From Delphinapterus leucas (taxonomy: Eukaryota; Chordata; Mammalia; Artiodactyla; Monodontidae): a stretch of 64,000 bases of DNA. The notes beneath the pieces were generated by a model. It worked only from the letters and a program-made list of their open reading frames with translations, had not been told where the DNA came from and did no database searches. Numbering within the stretch: the first letter of the stretch is position 1; each line of letters starts with the position of its first letter. Positions 24,201-37,313 of the stretch are shown here, one piece after another. A program made the translations under genes and the position numbers. The stretch covers positions 32,461,689 to 32,525,688 of the forward strand of contig NW_022098023.1 in NCBI RefSeq assembly GCF_002288925.2. Reading direction: 5' to 3'.

Positions 24201-26630
24201 TTACTATTACAATGAAATGTCTGTGATTCACAAAATCCCAATTTGCAAATTGACAAAGCAAATAAAAATAAACCAACATAACATACAAGAACCAGAAAAA
24301 CTTGTCACTACAAAATGGGATCCTTTGTTAGGATTAAGTCATCTTGAAATCTGGCTTGGTCCTTACCACGTTCTCTTGTCTGCCTCCTGATTGCTGGCTC
24401 CGCCTCCTATTAAGAGTCTGCTCTTATTGTTTGGACTTGACTTTCACATGTCATTTCTCTAGCTTTTGGTTCTGCTTTTCTCTGTTCTCTAACTGTCCTT
24501 CTGTGATTGGTCAGCAGGGTTATTTGCACTACTGTTTAATGATTTATAAATACTGTTCACTGCAGAGCAGAGAGTGTGATTAGGTCCACAGAAAAGGAAC
24601 CTGTGATATTCAAAGGAAAATGTTTTAGGTATCAAGTTCAACTGGATTCTTTTTCTTACATTGCATCTATCGCTCAAAATCATGCCATTTGCTTAGATTC
24701 CTACTTGGGCCCTGACTTTCTCATAGAGACTTTTCCCCCCCTTCTTCTTAAGAGTTCTTGCCTTTTTTTCCCTCATTGATGGAACCAGTATATGTCTTTT
24801 TCCATATTACCTAAGATTATCTAGCTTAATCATACTGTTTGCTGGGATCAATTTTGTACTGACTTCTTTTAAGACAGCTGTACAGTTGTTATTCTGAAAT
24901 TTCTTTTTATTGCACATCTTGGCATGTTCCATTATTTCTTGCATTGCTCTCTTTCTGTCGTTTGATGGCAAACAATCTAGTAATTTCATGAGAGAGGGTA
25001 CTGTGGTAAAGTACTGTGCTTCCCTTCAGAACTTTGACGGTGTTACATTTCTATCTTCTAAAGTCAAATTTCTAGGAACTATGAGGCCAAGCTGATCTTT
25101 ATTTCTTTGCAGGTATTTTATTTCTCTCTGGAATTGTTGATATTGTTTAGTTTTTCCCTGTTAATTTCTGTCTTCTTACCTTTTTCTAAGCTTTAGGAGA
25201 GTTCAGTGGCTTTTCCTGACATCCTTCTACTGGCATTTTTACTTACTTATAATAACTTCATGATTTTGATTTTAGCAATTTTTGAAAACACCAGAAACTT
25301 TTTCTGTATAATGCTTATTTTCTGTAAATACTACTTCCTCAAAACTTTCTGAAGAAACTAATTACAATACTTTGTAAGTTCTTTTCTGTTACAGAAATTT
25401 TTGTTTTCTCTGGAGAAGGGAGTCAGTTTCTCTGTTTATTGTGATTTTTCCCTTTTGTGCTATAAATTTTCTTCCAGTTTCTGACGGTCTTTGGTTGTGT
25501 GTTCCAATTTATGAATGAAGGAACAGATTAAATGTTTTCTTTCTGCTGCTATGGGCCATTCATCTGAATGAGACAGTTGAGTACAATCTCTGGATATGTG
25601 GATAAGAAAATCTGTCAAGCAGGCTCCACTCTAGGGTCCTCAGGTGGAAAGTAGGCTCTCTTGTCCAAAATGTGGAGTGTCCTAATATGTGGCCCCTTCG
25701 TTTTGGCAGTCCTAGTCTATTCCTGGCAAATGTTCCATTAATTTAGAAAGCCATTTGTCAAAATATCTTTTTAAATTCCTGCTTTTTAAAATTATAGAAG
25801 CATTACTTGTTCATTGTAAAATTCAAATACAGCAAAAGTGCCATGCCTCAAATTCTTTCCTTTTACCACTTGTATGAGACCTTTAAACACTCTTCTATAA
25901 CAGTTTGATTTATGATAATATTCATTAATTCTGATACGCTTTTATAGTGATTTTCAAAAACCTAATAGTATATATCTTATAATTCTAGTATATCAAATAC
26001 ATAAGACAATTACAGTAACTTCAAGAGTGAAGGAAACATTCAGTAAAACGAACAAATGTAGAGCCGCATCTGATTACACAACTGAAACTTAAAACAAAAC
26101 AATAAAAAGCACATTGCAGGACAGTACTCTTCGAAATGGAAGAGCTAAGGACATTCTCATGAAAATTCCAGGCGATGACGATGATGAAGATGATGACTGT
26201 TACTATACCATCTCTAGAAAAGAGGTAACTTGCTCTCTTGAATCCGAAAGCACATATCTTGGCCATTTAATATAAACTATTTGCATAGAGGGTGGCATAT
26301 TAAAACAGCTCAACTGCAGGGCAGCTGCTTAAGAGTATTGCATAGTTGATGCCAATAAATTGCTGAAAGTTGTAAACTCTGCAAAGATGTTGGCAAGGGG
26401 ACACATAGATGGCATTTCTTGATGAAAATAGCTCTGACAAGTATAATGCAAACTATGTGCTCCACTGGAGGTTAAATGTAAGTGCTTTTCTAGAGGAGTA
26501 ACAATGTATCTGGCAGTCAAGTCAGAATTCTGTGCATCTTTCCTACCTGAGCTAATGCAAGGTAGAAACCAACCTTGTTTTAAACCAAGTACATCCATAT
26601 TTTGGAGGTTTAAACTTCATCTAAAAGAGT
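24201..26630. other. Intron sequence with no recognised gene
   Basis: AT-rich intron of PIBF1. Short frames are scattered but none has family character. Parts between 24600 and 25700 could be decayed L1 in reverse orientation, but I cannot show this. Near 26170 there is a short GAT/GAC-rich trinucleotide tract (GATGACGATGATGAAGATG). Confidence 0.5.
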
Positions 26631-26634
26631 ATTT

Positions 26635-27345
26635 AAACAACATTTTATTATGGAAATTTTCAAACATCCAAAGAGAAGAGAGCATGGCATAGTGAGCCCC
26701 CAGTGTCTATTGCCCAACTTTAATCATTATCAACATTTTGTCAGTATCATCTTTTTCAAACAGCTTTACTGAGATACAATTCACATACCATATTGGTATC
26801 CATTTAAAGCATACAATTTTAAAACTTTTTTTATCACCTCAGAAAGAAACACCAAGTCCTCTAGGAATCACTTCTCTATCCCATCTGGTCCTCAACTTCC
26901 TGACCTTAAGCAACCACTAATCGACTTTCTGTTTCTGTAGATTTCTCTGTTCTAGACATTTCAAATGAATGGAATCATATAATATGTGGTCTTTTGTGAC
27001 CAGCTTCTTTTACCTAGCATAGTGTTTTCAAGGTTCATCGATGTTGTAAATCTATCAGTACTTCATTTCTTTTTATGACTAAGTAATATTCCATTGTATG
27101 GCTATACCACATTTTGTTTATCCATTCATCAGCTGGTGAACATTTGGGTTGTTGTGAATGATGCTGCTAACATCTAACATTCATGTACAAGTTTTTGTGT
27201 AGACATGTTTTCATTTCTCTTGAGTATAAACCTAGTTGTGGAATTGCTAGGCCACATGGTAACTCTATGCTTAATCATCTGAGGAACTGCCATAATGTTC
27301 TGTCAACACTGTTTTATCTACTTCCTTTCTAGTTATTTTGAAATA
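26635..27345 (-). mobile_element. Old L1 3' region
   Basis: The plus strand reads TACTGAGATACAATTCACAT, AATGGAATCATATAATATG, AATATTCCATTGTATGGC, TTTGTTTATCCATTCATC and CATTTGGGTTGTTGTGAATG, the antisense of L1 3' sequence. Degraded segments at both ends may be separate fragments. Confidence 0.85.
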
Positions 27346-27659
27346 TTTTAGAGCAGATTTCAGACCTCAGATCATTTCACTTGTAAATACTTCAGTAGAG
27401 ATTTTTAACAGATAAAGATTAAAAAAACCCAACCCCACAATATCATTATCATATCTAACACTATAGTTTAAAAGAAAATGTAAATTTATTTCAAAGTCAT
27501 CTATCAATACTCTAAGTGCTCAATGAGAATTTTAAATTATTAATATTATCAAAACAAATTTTTAACATAGTTCAATGTACGATTTTTGAAGAAGTAAAAA
27601 TACACCTTGAAAGTCAATGGCACTATATTCTAAACAATACACAAAACAGATTTTGTATG

Positions 27660-27800
27660 GCAAATTAACATTCATGCAGTATTTACTATGTGCCAGGCTT
27701 TGCACTAAGTATTTTACATAAAAATTTAATCCCCTCCCAAATACCAAGAGGTAGATATGACTTCAATTTTCAAGATAAGGAAACTGAGGTTTAGAAGATT
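27660..27800 (+). repeat. MIR fragment
   Basis: AGTATTTACTATGTGCCAGG, TTTACATAAAAATTTAATCC and AAGATAAGGAAACTGAGG are consecutive MIR core motifs. Confidence 0.8.
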
Positions 27801-27816
27801 TTAAGAAATATAGCCA

Positions 27817-28128
27817 AGGACTTCCCTGGAGGCACAGTGGTTAAGAATCCGCCTGCCAATGCAGGGGACATGGGTTTGAGCCCTGGTCCAGGAAGATCCC
27901 ACATGTCGTGGAGCAACTAAGTCCATGTGCCACAACTACTGAGCCCACGTGCCACAACTACTGAAGCCTGCATACCTAGAGCCTGTGCTCTGCAACAAGA
28001 GAAGCCACCGCAATGAGAAGCCCATGCACCACAATGAAGAGCAGCCCTGGCTCGCCGCAACTAGAGAAAGCCCACGTGCAGCAATGAAGACGCAATGCGG
28101 CCAAAAATTAAAAAAAAAAAAAAAAAAA
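27817..28128 (+). mobile_element. CHR SINE, long subfamily
   Basis: Forward copy from GGACTTCCCTGGAGGCACAG through GCGGCCAAAAATTAAA to an A18 tail. Flanking ATAGCCA and AAAGCCA are a possible target duplication. Confidence 0.92.
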
Positions 28129-28939
28129 GCCAGATTCATTAGCTATTAAGAAATGAAATCAGGATTCAAATGGGTTCAAAGCTGTCATTATTTAGACGTT
28201 ATGTACACAGTAATGCGGATGCCTTCTGTCAAGGCCTTTGATAGCCGCAATTTCAGGTTTGGAAGGGACCTTCAAGTTATTTAACCTCTATACAAAACAA
28301 AGCAGAACAACAACAATAACACCTGAACAAAGCAAACAAAACATGTCTCCTTATAATATCTACCCTTAGGTTTTAATTTCAGCCTTTGCAGAGATGTATC
28401 GCAAGTCTATTTCTGCCTACTTTGAATTTCTTGTATCTCTCTAAGTCTTTTCTTCTCTAAACACCCCCAATCCATTAATCTCTCTTATGACTGAAAAGAA
28501 TTCTTTTATCATCTTGATTATTTTCCTCTGATTATCTCCTAGTATTCAAAGTTTTGGGCCTAGGACAGAATAAAGAAAGGAGTCTTGGCCAGAGCAGAGG
28601 GAAGTTAGGCTTATCTACTCCTTATTCTAATGCATTTCAGAAGACAAATATTTTTGGAGTCATACCCTATCTACCACTGAAAGCTTAGTGAGAGCTCAAG
28701 TGTTCGGTGAATGAGACACAACTGTGCTGTCTTAGCCTAGGGGACGTAACTAATCACCTACAACATTCTTTCCTAAATTTGGATATAATCTTAAGGTCAT
28801 CTTCAACAGCGGAAGGTAGAGGAAGCTAGCAGTAACACACTGAAGTAGGCCCCTCTGAACTGAAATCTACTGCGACTGTTGACTTAAAACAGAAGTGTGG
28901 GCACCTTGATTCTGTTCTGATTGGTTTGTGCAGACCCTT

Positions 28940-29245
28940 TCACTCATCTGATTACTGAATAGTACCTTGGACTTCTAACTGCTTTGCCTTCTGGTATTCA
29001 CGTCCTCTTGGTGCCTGGCTTTCCCTTCTATACCAGTATTCATCTAGTTGCTGTCTGGCCTTTACTACTTCAGTATAATCGGATAGTTTTTGACGCATGT
29101 TCTTGTTGATTTCCATCATCAATTTCAGACTCCAGACTCTATCCTCCATTTTGAGCACTGGTGTCCAGAGCGTGACTCACTCCAGTGCCTGTACCTTCTC
29201 CGTGTTGTATTCCCTGCCTTCCCTCAGTGTCAGCTCCTTCATATG
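28940..29245 (-). other. Unidentified open segment of possible coding origin
   Basis: On the minus strand, about 100 codons can be read with a single in-frame TGA near 29167. The conceptual product is rich in charged residues, with segments such as MKELTLREGREY, LKMEDRVWSLKLMMEINKN and RQQLDEYWYRRE, more protein-like than the surrounding intron. It lies between two PIBF1 exons on the same strand. I see no convincing splice pair, and human PIBF1 as I recall it has nothing between HRE and ELAAMK. It could be a decayed retrocopy of an unknown coiled-coil gene or chance. Confidence 0.25.
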
Positions 29246-31269
29246 GGATATAGATTTGTTAAGTTTAAATTAAAATACTGCCAAATAAGACCATAATCAT
29301 TTCATTTCATTGTTAATAATCTCTCCTGGCCAACATATTTCCAGAGACTTACTTTAATAGCTTTGCAGTTTGTTTTGCGTGTTTCCTTATACGCTAGAAT
29401 TGTTTGGTTTGTTATAAACTGCTGCTATTCTAGAAGTCATAAAAACACAGGGTTAGAAATGATAGCAAGAGGTCATTTACTTGTTCCTTACTGATAAAAA
29501 AGGGTCAGAGAAGTGTACTTACTATTTAAAAGAAAACATACCAAACTTCTAAAATGTAGTGGGAAAAATACACATTTCATTCTTTAAAAAAAAAAAAGCA
29601 AAAACAGTAACTAGAAAATGACAGGTCTATATGATACATAATAGATGTGAAAGTGTGATGTGAAAAAAGTTAAAAGAGCATATATACACAGATAAAGTAT
29701 TTTTATGATGAGATAGAATGTTTCACACAAGACAGAATTTTACTTGCAGGACACAACAGAGATATTTGTAATTTTAAAGCTGATGATGAAAAATGAAGCC
29801 AAAATACTTATAAAATCAAAATAATCTGACCTAGTTCTACTAAGTTTTGTATAAGTCCACATAAACATAGAGGTCCACAGAGTACAATCTAAAAAAATTT
29901 GTATCTTTTATGCAATTCAAAACTGAGGAGAGGGAACATTCAGTTGCTGTGTCTGTCAAATGGGTATAAGACCATCACAGAGCTCTTGGGACACTTTAGT
30001 ATAACATAATTGGGCTGAAAAATTTTAAAACATTTTGGTAGGAAGAAGTTATAAAAACTCAAGATATTATTATTACTTTTATACAGTAGGTTTAGTTTTG
30101 TCATACTTAAAGTATATTTAAATTCAACATTCACAAATGAGTATTTTTTGCAATAGTTTACTCCCTGAATTTCCTCAGACCTAAATTCACATACCCTTAT
30201 ATGGAAAAAATAAACATTCTAAAACTTTATAGGGAAAATATGACTTATACTGTATGTGTTTTAGGTTTCCACTATAATAACTGTCTTTAAAATATACATT
30301 TACATCTAGGAAATCAAAAACAAACTTGAACTTGAAGAGCACCACTACGATGAGAAATGTATGAATCTGAGAAATAATTACATCTTCATTTAAAGAAAAA
30401 TTAACTTACCCACACACTTTTTGTTTTTTTTAGTCACACTGACTGTTCTGACTGTAAAATTTAAGTACATATGTGTATAAGAAAATCGTGTAAAAAGGTA
30501 TTCTTAAGAAAATTTCAAAACAGTTAAGTATGAACCAAAAAGAATGACACACATATAGAAATATGTAATTTGTTTGAACCCTTTATGAAGTGGATTGCCT
30601 AAGGGGCACTTGTGATGCTGAAATGTCCCTGAAACTTTCCGAGAAATCACAAAGAACACAGGAGTTAGAGTCCTGGAACATAAACATACCATAAAAGAAT
30701 GATAATTATACTGTGACTTCACTTTTCAGAAACCTGGCTAACTGCAGGGTTTGTTTTCTTTTTGTTAAGTGACATTCACTGCAATAAAAGGCAAGTTATC
30801 TGGAACCATGGGAGTTAGTCCAACCAGGTAAGTGTGAGGCCTTGCACACGCTAGGCACTTAGTAAGAAGTGGTTGGTTAAATGCTGGTTAAATACTAACT
30901 GAAATGCTTGTGGACCTTGAGAGAGATTATTGGCAGAAGTAGTGAGTGAAAGGGTAGAAGAATCTCAGGTTTGAGAAACAGATTTCTTATATTCCACAAA
31001 TATTTACTTTTGAGGAGAGAGAATGTGAATATATTAAAGGCTGGTTTCTAATTTGACAGCTTCTAGTGCAATTATTATTGAAGGTTGGAAAAGATCATAG
31101 TTAGTTTAACAAACATTCAATTGAATACTTACCAAATACTGTGCTAAAGGCTAATACACAAAGGAAAACTAGGCACTCTATTGGCAAGACAGATGCGTAA
31201 TTGTGATATATATTGATAGGAATATTAATACAAGTATTTTTAAAGTTATGGGAAAGAAGTAAAAAAAAA

Positions 31270-31510
31270 AAAAGATAAGTTTTTCTTTATTGAGTTATGA
31301 AGGGCTTCAAAGAATAGATAACATTTGAACTGACTCTTGAAAAGGAAGGAAAAGAGGGAAGGGTCCTACATTCACTGAGTTACTGTCACATGCCAGGAAT
31401 GTACTACATTGTTTAATTCTCATATGACCCTGTAAAGTAGATATTATTTTTCTTTATACATGAGAAAATTGAGTTTAGAGGGGTTAAATTATTGTCTCAA
31501 GAATCCATAG
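31270..31510 (+). repeat. L2/MIR fragments
   Basis: TGAAGGGCTTCAAAGAATAG and GAACTGACTCTTGAAAAGGA resemble antisense L2. GTCACATGCCAGGAATGTAC, TTTAATTCTCATATGACCC and CATGAGAAAATTGAGTTTAG are a MIR core. Confidence 0.65.
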
Positions 31511-32149
31511 CTATTAAACTGTGGGCTTTAAGTGATTATGACATGTTGGCGTAGGTTCATCATTTGTACCAAATGTCCACACTCTGGGGAGGCTGTGCAT
31601 CGGGGGCGGAGGCAGCGGGTATATGGGAAATCTCTGTACCTTCCTCTCAATCTTGCTGTGAACTTTAAACTGCTCTAAAAAATTGTCTTCAAAAAAGAAA
31701 AAAAAAAGAATCTATAGCTATTAAGTAGCAGAGCCATCTTGCCTGTCTGACTGCTGGCATTTCCCACAGTATTTCAAAATATAGGTGATGTAAGGAATAT
31801 AAGAGTAATTCCAGCCTTAGAATTTAAGAAGAGAGCTGAACAAGTAGATATGTAATTCTGGGTTAATCCAGCGGTCCACCTTCTCCATGGTTGCACCCAG
31901 CATGCTGAGTGTAAGCTGCTAGAGAAAAATTACACAGAATGGCACTACTGCAAATATATGACATTTCATCTTGGCAATTATTTGTTTCTGTAATGTACAT
32001 CACTCACTTATTACATAGCTATTTCAAACTTCTATTTTCCTCAAAACTCTGATCTTATCATGTGTCTTGCCCATTAGAAGGGAACTCCCTAAATTCTTAC
32101 CACCAAACCTACTAACTTATTACTTTTAATGTAATTTTGATTTCTCCCC

Positions 32150-33240
32150 TGCAAAATGGAAAAGGTGCCCCACCTGTCTAAAGTTAAATCCCATCACTTC
32201 GCCCTGGATCTGCTCCTTTCCCAACACTTTTGCTCAATTGATCATCCTCTTTCTTTTGTACTTTCAATGTCTCTCTCTGTTTGGTTCCTTCCTATCCCCA
32301 TTTACGCCGGATACTCTCCAACTCTGGGAGGTAAAGGCCCTTGATCTCATGCTCCCTCCCTGATCACCTTATATTCTCTTATTCAAAGGGTTGCCTAGTT
32401 TTCCTTTTACTATTTTTCAACTTCTACTTATTTATCAGTTCACTGCAATCTGCCTTTAGTGCCACTGAAACTGCTTTTTTTAAACATCTTGTTAAATCCA
32501 AATACCATTTTCTTTTTCATCTTTGTTCGACTTGGCCCCTTGGCAGCCTAAGCCACTGCTGACAACTTCCTCCCTTCTGAATGCTTCTGGCTTCGCGTGG
32601 GTCTACTCTTTTCCTGAGGCACCTGCCATTTCTCTGGTCACTCCTCACTCTTCTTTGAGTAAGCATTTTTTGCTCTGCCCAGCCCTTAAATATTAGTGCT
32701 CATCAAGAATCTGTCCTAGGCCTTTTTCTGTTCTCACGCTATATACCCTTACTAGTTCATTTAATCTACTTCCATGTAAAGCACCATCTTTATGCTGTTG
32801 ACTCTCAAATCTCTACCTCCAGATAACTTCTCTTTCTTGGGCTCCAGAACCTACATTTTTAACTCTCTACTGAATATATCCACTTAGATATTTTCTTGAG
32901 TTCTTCTTTCCCAAACCTATTCCTCCTATGTTCTTTGTAGCACCACCATAAACCCAGGATACAAGCCAAAACCCTGGGCATCAATTCTCATTCCTCCTCT
33001 CTTCATCATTCTCTAAATTCAGTCAGTCACCAAGCCCAGTGATTCTGCTTTCTAAATAGTTTTCAAATTGGTCCCTGCTTGTTGGACACCATGATCACCA
33101 GTTTAGTTCACGATACCACCTATTGCTCAATGAAACACTGAAATAGCTTCCTAAGTGGGGCTCTTACCACTCCCCCTAATACAGCTGCAAAAGAAATCAG
33201 AAAAAGGCTTTTATATCAGTTTCTTAAAATTATGCTCAGT
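32150..33240 (+). mobile_element. Long L2 LINE fragment with decayed RT motif
   Basis: About 1.1 kb follows the L2/CR1-type ORF2 in sense order: CCCTTAAATATTAGTGCTCA, AGAATCTGTCCTAGGCC, TTCTGTTCTCACGCTATATA, a CATCTTTATGCTGTTGACTC segment giving HLYAVDS where the reverse transcriptase has YADD, then CAGTCAGTCACCAAGCCCAG. Stops and frameshifts interrupt it. It is the longest L2 remnant in the window and sits in a PIBF1 intron. Confidence 0.8.
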
Positions 33241-34550
33241 ATTCTATTAGATACATGGCTGATTAAAGATACTTCTCCTACTTTTGAAAGCTTAGATTCT
33301 AAGGACACATGATGAAATATATACAAATAAAAGCAGAATTAAAATTTCCAAAGGTGTTCAGCAAATCTTGTTTCATTAAGGCAAATATGAGTGGATAAAT
33401 ATGAATGAAAAACGAAGGCCATTAAAGAAGGCTCGAGAGGTATGCTCAACGAGAGAGAAGCCATTCTAAGGAATCACATTTCGTATACTCAAAACTGAAT
33501 GTTTAATTTGAAGCCCTGACAATGTTAACTAAGAGTGAGATCCTATCAATCTTTTCCTTTACCTTTTGTAAAACCTAATTATTTAAGATTTATATTTTTA
33601 TACCTAAAAGCTCTTAGCATAAATGAAGACATTTAAGGGTAAAAAAGATTACATTCCACTTGAAAGACAAAGAAAAAGTTATTCTGAAGCATCAAAAGTG
33701 AAAGAAAAGAAAAAAAGATTACAACACCTGGATAAGATATTCAGCTCTGACTTTTCTGGCAACTAAGACGAAAAGGAAGCACATTAAATTACATAGTTTT
33801 CATTTTCTGTAAAAAAGACAGAAGGATATAACTTCATCTACAGAGGCAAGAATTTTCCTGGAACTCACACAAGCAGTAATTCATCCTGAGATTTTTGTCT
33901 AAATGGGAGTAAGGAGAAAGATCATAAGTTTTTGTTTCAGAAAAAAAAAAAAAAGTTTCAACAGTAAGTACGGTTGAGCTGCTTAACTCTTATCAGCATC
34001 AGTTTCGTCTGTAAAAGTAGGGACAAAGATATTTATCTCAGGGTACTGTAGCAAAGACTAAATTATGTAATATAAATGGAAGTACTTAGTAGATTGCCTT
34101 AAATAGTTTCACGAAACAAAGAGAAATGACACCAGATTTTATTCCGATCTTCTATAAAGGCAGAGGTCATGACATTCAATTGTGCCTTAATGGAAGGAAT
34201 TTTGTTGGGAGAGATATTTTGCCCCTTTCCCCGTCTCTCTGCTTTCCGAAGGTTTCACTGAATACAGGGACAGAACCTGGAGAATTCAGAATAGACGGAC
34301 GTGGACAGATATGAGATCTCAATTCAATTTATGATCACATCTTTCAGTTAGTACTTTTTGTGCAGATCCTTTAACCTAATACATTTACTCATCTCAGCTG
34401 AGCTTTGTAGTCTGAAAAGGCAAACTAAAAAAGGCTATTTTTCTCCATACTCACCCTCTCTTCACTTTTTTTTATTATTAGGTTAATACATTTTCTCTAA
34501 AGAAGAGAATAAAAATCACCTAATACACTTTCCAAACACACACAACCATT

Positions 34551-34757
34551 TTTTTTTTTTTTTTTCGGTAAGCGGGCCTCTCACCCTCGTGGCCTCTCCC
34601 GTTGCAGAGCACAGGCTCCGGACGCGCAGGCTCAGCGGCCATGGCTCATGGGCCCAGCCGCCCCGCGGCATGCGGGATCCTCCCGGACGGGGGCACGAAC
34701 CTGTGTCCCCTGCATCGGCAGGTGGACTCTCAACCACTGCGCCACCAGGGAAGCCCC
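34551..34757 (-). mobile_element. CHR SINE
   Basis: Reverse 190 bp-type copy beginning with a T-run and ending at CACCAGGGAAGCCC. Target duplications of the form ACACAACCATTTTT flank it on both sides. Confidence 0.93.
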
Positions 34758-35706
34758 ACACAACCATTTTTGAATGTATAAATGCTAGAAGTTTATAGAA
34801 TAAGAGGTCACTATGGATTTTATCATTCCTGGAAACCCTTAAGACCACAATTGAACTCCCAACGTGAGAGAAGTTTTAAGCTAACAGTTTTGAGCTAACA
34901 CGAATAGAAAATAAATCTTCTGTGGCCATGCCTCAACTATCCTAGCTAGCATTGTCAACCTAGAACTATCCCACTCATTTTCTTTTTTCATGTAACACAT
35001 ATTGGATAACTATGTAAATGAGGTGGGGATCTCATTTCATATTACCATAAACAGTCTTACCAGAACTAAGTGACACCACTTAAAAAGTTACAGCAAGAGC
35101 TGCCCAGTGCAAAAAGAAAATGAAACACTTTAAATGTTCATTTGGTCTCTTTATGAGTCACTAACTTAAACTGAGAAAATTTAGCTGATTGAAGCAATGA
35201 TTCATACTAGATCATTTTCACAGGGTCCTGACTAGGGTGAGGCAAGGTCTCAGGTGCCAGCGCTGCACTGTGCATGCCTCTGAGAGGGGGCACCTCCTCT
35301 ATTCTGTGCCTTCAGTGCCTGGCTGCCCTCACCTTAGTCTCAGCCCTGATTTTAACTTGCAAAAAATTTTATTTATCCAAGTTATTCTTATTCAACTGTT
35401 ATCTATTGGCTGTTCTAGGCACTTCCCCCAATTCCCCTGACACCATTTCTAGATGATATGCATCTTTGAGCTGCTTCCAGGAATATTCCCTAGTTCATCT
35501 CTCTCAATAATTTCCTTCCAATAATTTCTTCCCAAATACCTGATATATCTTTCCCAGACTAGGAAACAATGTCTTCAGGATACTCATAAACCAATGATCT
35601 GTTTTGAGCATTTTTTCTCTGTTAGGACAGCAAAACGGTAAAAACATGGCTAAGACAAGGCAGTGATAGTACAGTGGAAAAAATTCATGGATTAAAAAAC
35701 TAGGCT

Positions 35707-36118
35707 TAACGGTACCAACTGCTGGCAAGGATGCAGAGCAACTGGAACTCTCATTCACTGCTGGTGGGAATGCAAAAGATACAGTCACTTTGGAAAATAG
35801 TCTGGCGGTTTCTTACAACATGAAACACTTTCCATATGACCCAGCAGTCCTGCTCCTCGTATTTACCAAGAGAAATGGAAACTTATATTTACACAAAAAT
35901 ACGTACACAATTGTGTACAGCAGCTTTATTTATAGGCACTCCCAAATGAAAACAGCTCAAATGTCCATCAGCTGGTGAATGGATTAACAAACTGTGGTAT
36001 ATCCATACAATGGAATACTACTCAGCAATAAAAATTAGGACAAATTACTAATATTTACAACAACATAGATTGATCTGTTTTATGGTAAGTGAAAAAACCG
36101 AGACTAAAAAGACTAATA
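35707..36118 (+). mobile_element. Old L1 3' region, left part
   Basis: GGCAAGGATGCAGAGCAACT, TGGTGGGAATGCAAAAGATA and ATGGAATACTACTCAGCAAT mark the ORF2 end and 3' UTR of an old L1. It is split by a SINE at 36119-36336 and resumes afterwards. Confidence 0.87.
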
Positions 36119-36336
36119 GGGCTTCCCTGGTGGTGCAGTGGTTGAGAGTCCACCTGCCGATGCAGGGGACACGGGTTCGTGCTCCGGTCCGGGAAGATCC
36201 CACATGCCGCGGAGCAGCTGGGCCCGTGGGCCATGGCCGCTGGGCCTGAGCGTCTGGAGCCTGTGCTCCACGGTGGGAGAGGCCCCAACAGTGAGAGGCC
36301 TGCGTACCGCAAAAAAAAAAAAAAAAAAAAAAAAAA
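36119..36336 (+). mobile_element. CHR SINE inserted into an L1
   Basis: Forward copy from AGGGCTTCCCTGGTGGTGC to an A26 tail. It interrupts the L1 3' UTR, which sets the order of the two events. Confidence 0.94.
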
Positions 36337-36556
36337 GGCAAAACTATAGGGATAGAAAACAGATCAACTGGAGTTAGGGAAAAGGGTCACTACAAAGGGG
36401 TCAAGAGGGAATTTTCTGGGGTGATGGAACAATTTTATATATTGATTATGGTGATGGTTACACAACTGTACGCATTAGTCAAAAATCATAGAAACGTATG
36501 CTGGAAAGGGTAAATTTTATTGTATATCATATCTCAATAAATCTGACTTAAAAAAA
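36337..36556 (+). mobile_element. Old L1 3' region, right part
   Basis: CTGGGGTGATGGAACAATTT, ATGGTGATGGTTACACAACT and ATATCTCAATAAATCTGACT complete the L1 3' end. Confidence 0.87.
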
Positions 36557-36791
36557 TGAGGAAAAAAAACGGGGGTTATCTCTTAGTTACCACCTGGCTC
36601 TGGGGAAGCCACAAAAACCTGATTTTCTTCTTTTATAAAATAGGGATTCTGTTACCTTTAAAATATTTTTTGTGAGGAACAAATTAAAAGGAAACTTATG
36701 AATTTTAAAGTTCAATACAAATATTGTACACCAGGCACTGGCCATACAATGATGAATAAGACAGAGGTACACTAAAGAAATGTACTGTCTA

Positions 36792-37000
36792 GGGACTTCC
36801 CTGGTGGTCCAGGGGGAAAGACTCAGCACTCCCAATGCAAGGAGCCTGGGTCTGACCCCTGGTCACGGAACTAGATCCCACGTGCTGCAACTAAGAGCCC
36901 ACATGCCACAACTAAAATATCCCGCATACCACAACTAAAGATACTGCATGCCACAACTAAGACCCGACGCAGCCAAATAAATATTAAAAAAAAAAAAAAG
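36792..37000 (+). mobile_element. CHR-related SINE
   Basis: Forward copy from GGGACTTCCCTGGTGGTCC to GCAGCCAAATAAATATT and an A-tail. Target duplications AAATGTACTGTCTA and AAATTTACTGTCTA flank it. Its tail is about 230 bp from the PIBF1 exon at 37229, on the opposite strand. Confidence 0.94.
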
Positions 37001-37228
37001 AAATTTACTGTCTAGAGGGAGAAAGGGATAAGATAGATAATTATTAAATAACATGGAAATTCAATGACAGAGATATGAACAAGGAAATAGGGGCCATCAA
37101 GAAGGAGCATTCCAGAAATAAGAATTAACTCATAATTAACACAGACTACTGGGATCCAATAATCTTAACCCAATATGATTTTGAAAAAGCCTAAGGTGGT
37201 AAAAATTATGACAAAATGGAAAAAGTAC

Positions 37229-37313
37229 CTCACGATGATTCAGAAGTTGTTCCAAATCTAATGCCATTTGATTCTTCATGTGCTGTAAAGCTGACTTTTC
37301 TTTATTTAAATTG
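37229..37313 (-). CDS. PIBF1: PIBF1 coding exon, third from the 3' end
   Basis: This 85 nt minus-strand exon encodes [20 protein letters not shown] and then EQLLNHRE, continuing the coiled coil. A T-rich tract and TTCCAG mark the acceptor. Its first base C completes the serine codon begun in the upstream exon, and it ends on a full GAG codon before the donor GTACTT, so the next exon starts in phase 0. The short length and the exact phase fit on both sides are the main evidence, because the exon is too small to stand out as an open frame. Family knowledge from memory places it at about residues 656-683 of human PIBF1. The donor departs from GTAAGT but follows a good GAG. No disruption is seen. 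Confidence 0.93.
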
